DNA from: Malania oleifera
Lineage: Eukaryota; Streptophyta; Magnoliopsida; Santalales; Ximeniaceae
DNA length: 64,000 nucleotides
Direction of reading: 5' to 3'
NCBI RefSeq assembly: GCF_029873635.1
Contig: NC_080420.1
Coordinates: 50,669,457-50,733,456, forward strand
Part shown: positions 58,865 through 64,000 of the stretch, piece after piece
Position numbering within the stretch: position 1 is the first letter of the stretch
Layout of the letters: each line of letters starts with the position of its first letter
Position numbers and translations under genes: made by a program
The notes under the pieces: generated by a model
The model's database searches: none
Told to the model about the DNA's origin: nothing
The model's input: the letters and a program-made list of their open reading frames with translations, nothing else

Positions 58865-60043
58865 ATGGCTCACATTGAAGCCCATGATCTTGCTCACGCA
58901 GAGGATGAGTACTTTCTCTTAGATAGGTGCAAGATGTGGTACATACGAGAGTTTCATCCCAAGGAAGCTATATTAGGTAAGATACTCGACTTAGTTTTTA
59001 TGGGCCAGTACTTTCAAAATATTTTAGATATGTTCGAGTATCAAGGGTGGAGATCTTTTATCTCCTACCAACCTGGGGGGCATTACCCGACCTTCGTTAG
59101 AATGTTCTATGCCAACCTAGGCAATGATGAGAACGGGTGCTTCTCCCATGTTCTATGGACAGATGTGCGTTTTGATGCACAATATATATTTGACATCCTC
59201 AACATTGGCCGTGGCGATTTTGAGTGCCCCGATGTGGGTAACTCCTGGATATTTGAGCAGGAATTTACCGTAGCCACATTCGCCAACCTGACCATGTCTG
59301 ACCCTGGCACTGCTAGCCAGAACCATCCTCCCCAGTATAGACAGTTCAGTTTAGAGGCTAAGGTTGTGCACCATCTGATCACATACAATGTTTTGCCCAA
59401 GGCGGGATCTAGAGTGCACGTCTCCTTTTTAGATTGCTTTATCATGTGGTGCCTCTTTGCTCGGAAGAAGTTGGACCTGCCGAGTTTGATTATCCATTGG
59501 ATGATGGCCAAGACGATTGGCCACTAAGTGATCATGCCATATGGGGGAATCCTGGACAAATTGTTCAGGAATATTGGAGTCATGAGGACGAATGTGGCTT
59601 CACTAAAGAGGAGTCAACTGGCAGACACTTTCTCTGGCGTGACCCTTAGACTGATGGGGTACGAGCTCGTAGGGAACATTTGGGCACCCTCTAGAGCAGC
59701 AGTAGCACAGGTAGAGGCCCCACAGGAGCCACCACAGCCTCCACAGCCATCGAATGTGGATCTCATGGCTGCTATCTCCGGCTTATCTGACATGTTCATA
59801 TAGTTTCGAGGATCAGTCCAGTCAAACTTGCAAGACTTGGCATCGTCATCCATTGCACTTCAGTAGGAGTTCCAGCAGCACTCCATCTCCACTGATAGTC
59901 ACCTTACAGATTTGGAGCGGACCATGATAGCTGGCTTTAGTGAGCTGAGTGACCGCATTCAAGAGATGCAGGATGAGAGAGATCGGATGACGATGGACTT
60001 TGATTTTGATGCTGCCGACGGTGGTGATGGAGGAGAGGATTGA
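58865..60043 (+). pseudogene. PF20167-like (putative plant transposon protein) ORF of element K
   Basis: One frame of 392 codons from ATG 58865 (MAHIEAHDLAHAEDEYF) to TGA 60041, broken by TAA 59525, TAG 59801 and TAG 59863, with no frameshift. The part MFYANLGNDENGCFSHVLWT and FDAQYIFDILNIGRGDFECP, and MPYGGILDKLFRNIGV after the first stop, matches my recollection of the putative plant transposon protein domain (PF20167), whose activity is unknown. A Pro/Gln-rich linker and a Glu/Arg/Asp-rich, coiled-coil-like tail (ELSDRIQEMQDERDRMTMDF) follow, ending in an Asp/Gly-rich tip. The first 220 codons are open. The frame could also start upstream in other start codons, but 58865 is the first ATG. 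Confidence 0.7.
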
Positions 60044-60144
60044 GGAGATGATGGAGGGGAGATATAGACTCCGGAGTTGTTCGCAGATCAGATAGCGTGG
60101 CCTTGATTTTTTTTGTTTTATCTTATATCATCTGGTCTGTATTA

Positions 60145-60150
60145 AATAAA
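60145..60150 (+). terminator. AATAAA polyadenylation signal after the K ORF
   Basis: AATAAA 102 bp after the final stop at 60043, preceded by a TTTGTTTTATC U-rich stretch, as in plant 3' ends. Confidence 0.6.
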
Positions 60151-60213
60151 AACAGCTCTTTCATTTTATTTTGTACTCTCATGATATTATTGACATACTA
60201 CCCTGGTTATTTA

Positions 60214-60260
<47 letters not shown>

Positions 60261-61702
60261 TCTGCAGTTTCTTGACTTGCATGTTCTAGTGGTTAATTGT
60301 GTATGATATTGAAATGCATGAGTAGTATAGAATGCCTACTGCATGGTGGATGCAGTTGTTGAGAATTGCCTGCTGGTAGATGATAGGTTCTCGCATGCCT
60401 TACTTCTATGATTCTTTCTGTTTGAGAATGGTTTTTGTGCAGGTAAAATTTGGGAAATGTCCTGTTTACAGCCGGCATGCTGCCAAATTTTCTGTAGATA
60501 TTTGCCCAAATAATTGAAACATTACTTGTGTGTGCCAAATGCATGTATACATTTGAAGTAATTGTTTCATAATCTGCATACATTTAGGGGAAGCATCTAA
60601 AAATAAATGTCTATCTTGTCTTGCTCACAAAATATGTTTGGATTATGTCTACTTTTAATCAAGTGTGGCTTGTGCTTAAATGGAATGCTTTAATCATAAG
60701 ATTGAAACATGTTCTTGTTGCCACTGTTACTTGATTTGCCATATGATCATGCATGTGAATCTTAAATTTCTGGATCATTATGGTTATGATTTTTCTGATT
60801 ATAATTTAGTATGTGCATAATTGACAACCCAGAAAATTATTGCTTGATTATCTTAAAATTGAAGTTCTCCTTTTCATCAAGCAACTCCCCCAGTACCTTT
60901 ATCATATATATATATTTATCTATGAAAGCAAGAACTGAACTCATATTGGATATATTGTATGTCTTGCTAGTGTGCTTACATGCCTTCATGACTTGTGCCT
61001 TCTATGTATTAAAATTTTATGTCATGAAATCTCTTAAGGGTGTTGCATTATATAACTGGTTCATTGATAATATGTGAAAATGCATGTGAACTAGTTAGAC
61101 TATATTTATGCTCAAACCTTCTTTTTGGTATCATATGCCGTGTGTCTTTAAATCAAATCTTCCATGGGTCTTATGATATGTTTCAACTTCAAAAGGTTTG
61201 TGTATATTTCTAGTTTAATCATGTTTGATATGTCATTCGAACTTTGTAATAACCAGTTATATTGTTTGCGTGTTTAAATTGTTGAGGTTATCCTTGTCAT
61301 TCCTTGTACATAAGTATAACTATTATATTATTGAATGATTGAAAGATTATACCTCTAATCTATGCGCTCACCATAATGAACTGTTTGAGTAGTTGTGGAT
61401 AAATTGTTAGGAAATTTAAACTCAAACAGATTATACTTATGTAGGATATCTTTTGGAAAGTCCAATTTACAAACGACACTCTTCCGAAATTTTTCCAAAA
61501 TCTTTCCAAAGTTCATCATGCATAAGTATAGTAATCACCCATTGACTAGGATTTTAAATGGACCTTTTTGCTGTTGCCAAAAGGGGGAGTTGGAAGGGAC
61601 AAAAATAATGGGTTTGTTTTAATACATTAGATGCATATTGTGAGGGGGAGCCTTCTTAGGCTTAACCCTATATTTTTGCTTGTCGTATTTGTCATCATCA
61701 AA
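60151..61702 (+). other. Non-coding right interior of element K
   Basis: No domain or long frame. It holds a TA microsatellite at 60217-60257. AT-rich; probably the 3' untranslated interior carried before the polypurine tract in SIRE-like elements. Confidence 0.65.
60217..60257. repeat. TA microsatellite
   Basis: About 20 TA units. Confidence 0.97.
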
Positions 61703-61713
61703 AAGGGAGAGAT
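61702..61713 (+). other. Polypurine tract of element K
   Basis: AAAGGGAGAGAT directly before the LTR start TGTTGACC at 61714. Confidence 0.85.
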
Positions 61714-64000
61714 TGTTGACCTTATTGGTCACGCTCGGTTTTGATTATGACAAATACTCATTGTATCTAATGAGCGTTTGAGGTTTTGTGCAGGAACTAA
61801 GGGTGATAAGATCATAATGTGCACAAAGCAAGAAAAGCTTGAAGACCAATTTATAATTCAACATTGTAATATATTTATATTGGTCTGTAATAGTAAGTAG
61901 GTATTTGGTTTGTAATAAGCTCACACACATCACATGTATGATTTACTACGTAAGCTCAAACAAACCATGAATGAGAAAATGACCATAGAACGACCTTAGG
62001 GTTACACCGGACTTTTTCGATGTCTTCAAAATTGGACCCCGATTGCCCCTAAGACACTCCCACTTTCACATATATTTGTTAGGCACTTGAATAGGGCTTG
62101 TTTGCTTTAATACGGGAATGCACACACGATGCACTTTCGGTCAACCAGCCAAGCCAGTTCATTTTGGCCTGGTCGACCGAAACTCCCTCGGGTCAAAATT
62201 TTACCACCCGATCGACCAGCAAAGATAGTTCAAAAGGCCCTGGTCGACCGAAACTCCCTTAGGTCAAAGATTGGCCACTCGGTTGACCGAAACTGGTTGT
62301 TCAAAAGGCCCTAGTCGACTGAAACCCTCTTGGGTCAACAATTGACCATCTGGTCAACCGAGAACATTTGTTCTCCAACTACCTAGTCGACCGAAGGGTC
62401 CTCGGGAGAATTCCCAGCGGTCTGGTCGACCGAACCAGGCAGTTCAAAATGCCCTAGTCGACCGAAACTTAGAAAATTGGCAAATCGCCCTCGCCTGGTC
62501 AACCAAAACCTCAGTTCAATATTCCCCTGGTCGACCGAACCGTTTGAGACTTGGTCGATCGAAACATTTTTGGTCGACCAGACCTCTCGGGTTGCCATTA
62601 TTTTTATCGCGGGTTAAATATTTTTAAACAAGGTTAAATTGATTTAAATGTCATTAATCTTTTCTAACAATACCCAATAGGTCCCCAATGGTCATATTTT
62701 CTCCCATATCTATATATATGAGTTCATTTGAGAAAATTAAGAGAGATTAGCTACTTTGATTAGGGAAGAATTCTCTGAAAAATAAAAACCCTACACTACT
62801 CATTTTCTTACTAAAGTCACTCATACTTGCCTTCCGTTGTTGCCTACATCACTTGTAAGTTGATTGAGTGTTTTGCTTTAATAGGTTTGCTCTCCTATTC
62901 ATATTTGATCGATTTATTTTCATCGAGAGCTAAACCTAAGGATTCTTAGGGTTTTTGCTAATAAGCCTATCCTAAGAAGACCTTGTTTGATCTTCTGAGC
63001 TTACACTTTTATTACAAGATCTTAAGAAGATCGTATTTGTTTTTGGTTGAAAAAACCTTTCAAACACTTCCAAATATCTATTGCGCTTTTATCCCGTAAA
63101 ATATTCGGAGAGATATTTGTTTGTGTGATAGCGATCTTTGTTGCAATATTCATTCACTCATATATTACTTGCTGAATACAAAGATTACGCATCTTTTGCA
63201 AACCGAGGTTGTACTTCATTTGATACTCACATGCTTAAATTATTCTGCAGATTGAAATGCTTGAGACTAGACATCTTTGTGTAAGCTTATTTATTGAACA
63301 TTTCTTGTGATACAAAGATTGTTTGTTTGACACTCTCATGTACGCATTACACTGATAGAAAATACTTTGAGAGTTGAACCATCTAGACCACATTGAGCTT
63401 ACATATTATTTCATATTGTGGTGTATGTGATTGAACGTAACTGGGTACAAATCTGCTTTACTTGAAAGTAAAATCACTGTACCGTTTGTTTTATTAAGCA
63501 AACCCGTTATATTCTAGGCACGGGCCTGAAGAGGGAGACTAGCCCTAGAATAGTCTCGGATTGGCTTAGACCCGGTTAGGAAAGCTAGATGCGTCATCCT
63601 GTTAAGGCGTGTAGGTTGAGGGTGCCACGCTAATTGACCTAGTTAAGGTTGAGGTCAGCCCTGTGTTAATTTGACTTGGTTGTAAACGGTGCCGCTCCAC
63701 CCTTAAGTGAGCTATTAGTGGCATCCTCCGGCTTGCAAGCTAGAGGCGGGGACATAGGCACAGTTGGCCGAACCCCGATAACATATCGTGTGTTTGTTTA
63801 TATTCATGCAGTTCATATTTACTGCACATGTATGTTATGGGTGAATGATGTGTTTGACTTAATTTCCACGTTATACTTATTTACGCATTTGGAAATTGCA
63901 TAGACTGACCCTAGGTTGTGTATTCACCTTTGTTGGATAAATTAACCTAGGTGAAAAAGTTTTAAATTCCAATTCACCCCCCTCTTGGGAATACACCAAT
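61714..64000 (+). repeat. 3' LTR of element K (last bases outside the window)
   Basis: Same start as 54491. At the window end it reads GGGAATACACCAAT, so by comparison about 8 bases (TCTAACA-type end) are missing. GGTCGACCGAAC-type words at 62135-62585. It contains the 69 bp that the left LTR lacks. Confidence 0.92.

Larger units (their letters stand above)
54491..64000 (+). mobile_element. Element K: non-autonomous SIRE-like retroelement with an extra gene unit
   Basis: LTRs at 54491-56720 and 61714 to the window end share termini TGTTGACCTTATTGGTCACG and CACCAATTCTAACA (the last few bases of the right one fall outside). Interior of 4993 bp: primer site, a gag-like frame (56776-58032), a separate unit with TATA box, PF20167-like frame (58865-60043) and AATAAA (60145), about 1.5 kb without coding content, polypurine tract. 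No protease, integrase, reverse transcriptase or RNase H motif was found in any frame. I count about a dozen differences in the first 290 bp of the two LTRs. The element is inserted in LTR J; the right target duplication is outside. Confidence 0.88.

Noticed and set aside
59107..59511. Antisense 134-residue frame over the K ORF
   Set aside because: Shadow of the plus-strand frame, which has the recognisable wording and promoter.

Overview
The window is a block of plant nuclear repeat DNA, almost certainly from a eudicot. I recognise no intact host gene. What I can identify is plant LTR retrotransposons (SIRE-like and Tork/Tnt1-like Ty1/copia, Tekay/Del-like Ty3/gypsy), one CACTA terminus, a decayed FAR1/FHY3 (MULE-derived) pseudogene, a tandem segmental duplication, and AT-rich intergenic DNA with microsatellites. 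This looks like pericentromeric or other transposon-rich DNA. Lineage names rest on motif recognition, not on a search.

Layout. (1) 1-24210 is one nest. A plus-strand copia (C) runs from 5634 to 24210. Four insertions touch it: a minus-strand SIRE-like element B (5' LTR 3873-5633, gag leftwards), which itself carries SIRE-like element A (LTR 220-2311); a complete minus-strand gypsy D (5962-14151, target duplication CAAGA); a gypsy solo LTR E (14849-17338, GGCTA); and an internally deleted gypsy F made of two 2.7-kb LTRs around 395 bp (17779-23576, CCAAG). (2) 24211-31754 holds AT-rich DNA, the FAR1-like pseudogene (26556-27975), a short LTR-like fragment and a truncated minus-strand copia L. 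(3) 31755-42256 is a tandem duplication. The first copy contains a full-length degenerate copia G (32673-37773); the second copy keeps the empty insertion site and carries an extra 0.5-kb possible gene fragment. (4) 42257-45600 is the least repetitive part, with a candidate minus-strand promoter near 44530 but no recognised gene. (5) 46271-53385 is a CACTA end split by a gypsy solo LTR H (46489-53295, CTAAC), which is split in turn by a SIRE-like copia I that has lost pol. (6) 53386-64000 is a SIRE-like LTR (J) split by element K.

The most unusual object is K (54491 to beyond 64000). It has two full-length 2.2-2.3 kb LTRs, a primer binding site, a gag-like frame, and then a second frame resembling the putative plant transposon protein domain (Pfam PF20167). 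That second frame has its own TATA-bearing leader and an AATAAA signal. I see no protease, integrase, reverse transcriptase or RNase H. It looks like a non-autonomous retroelement carrying a separate transcription unit.

A second cross-cutting signal is that U3 regions of several unrelated LTR families contain dense arrays of short palindromic words. GTCGACC-type words occur in I and K, CTCGTCGACGAG-type words in copia B and L and gypsy D and H, and GTTCGG/CCGAAC-type words in A and J. Coding frames throughout are broken, so most protein features are listed as pseudogenes.
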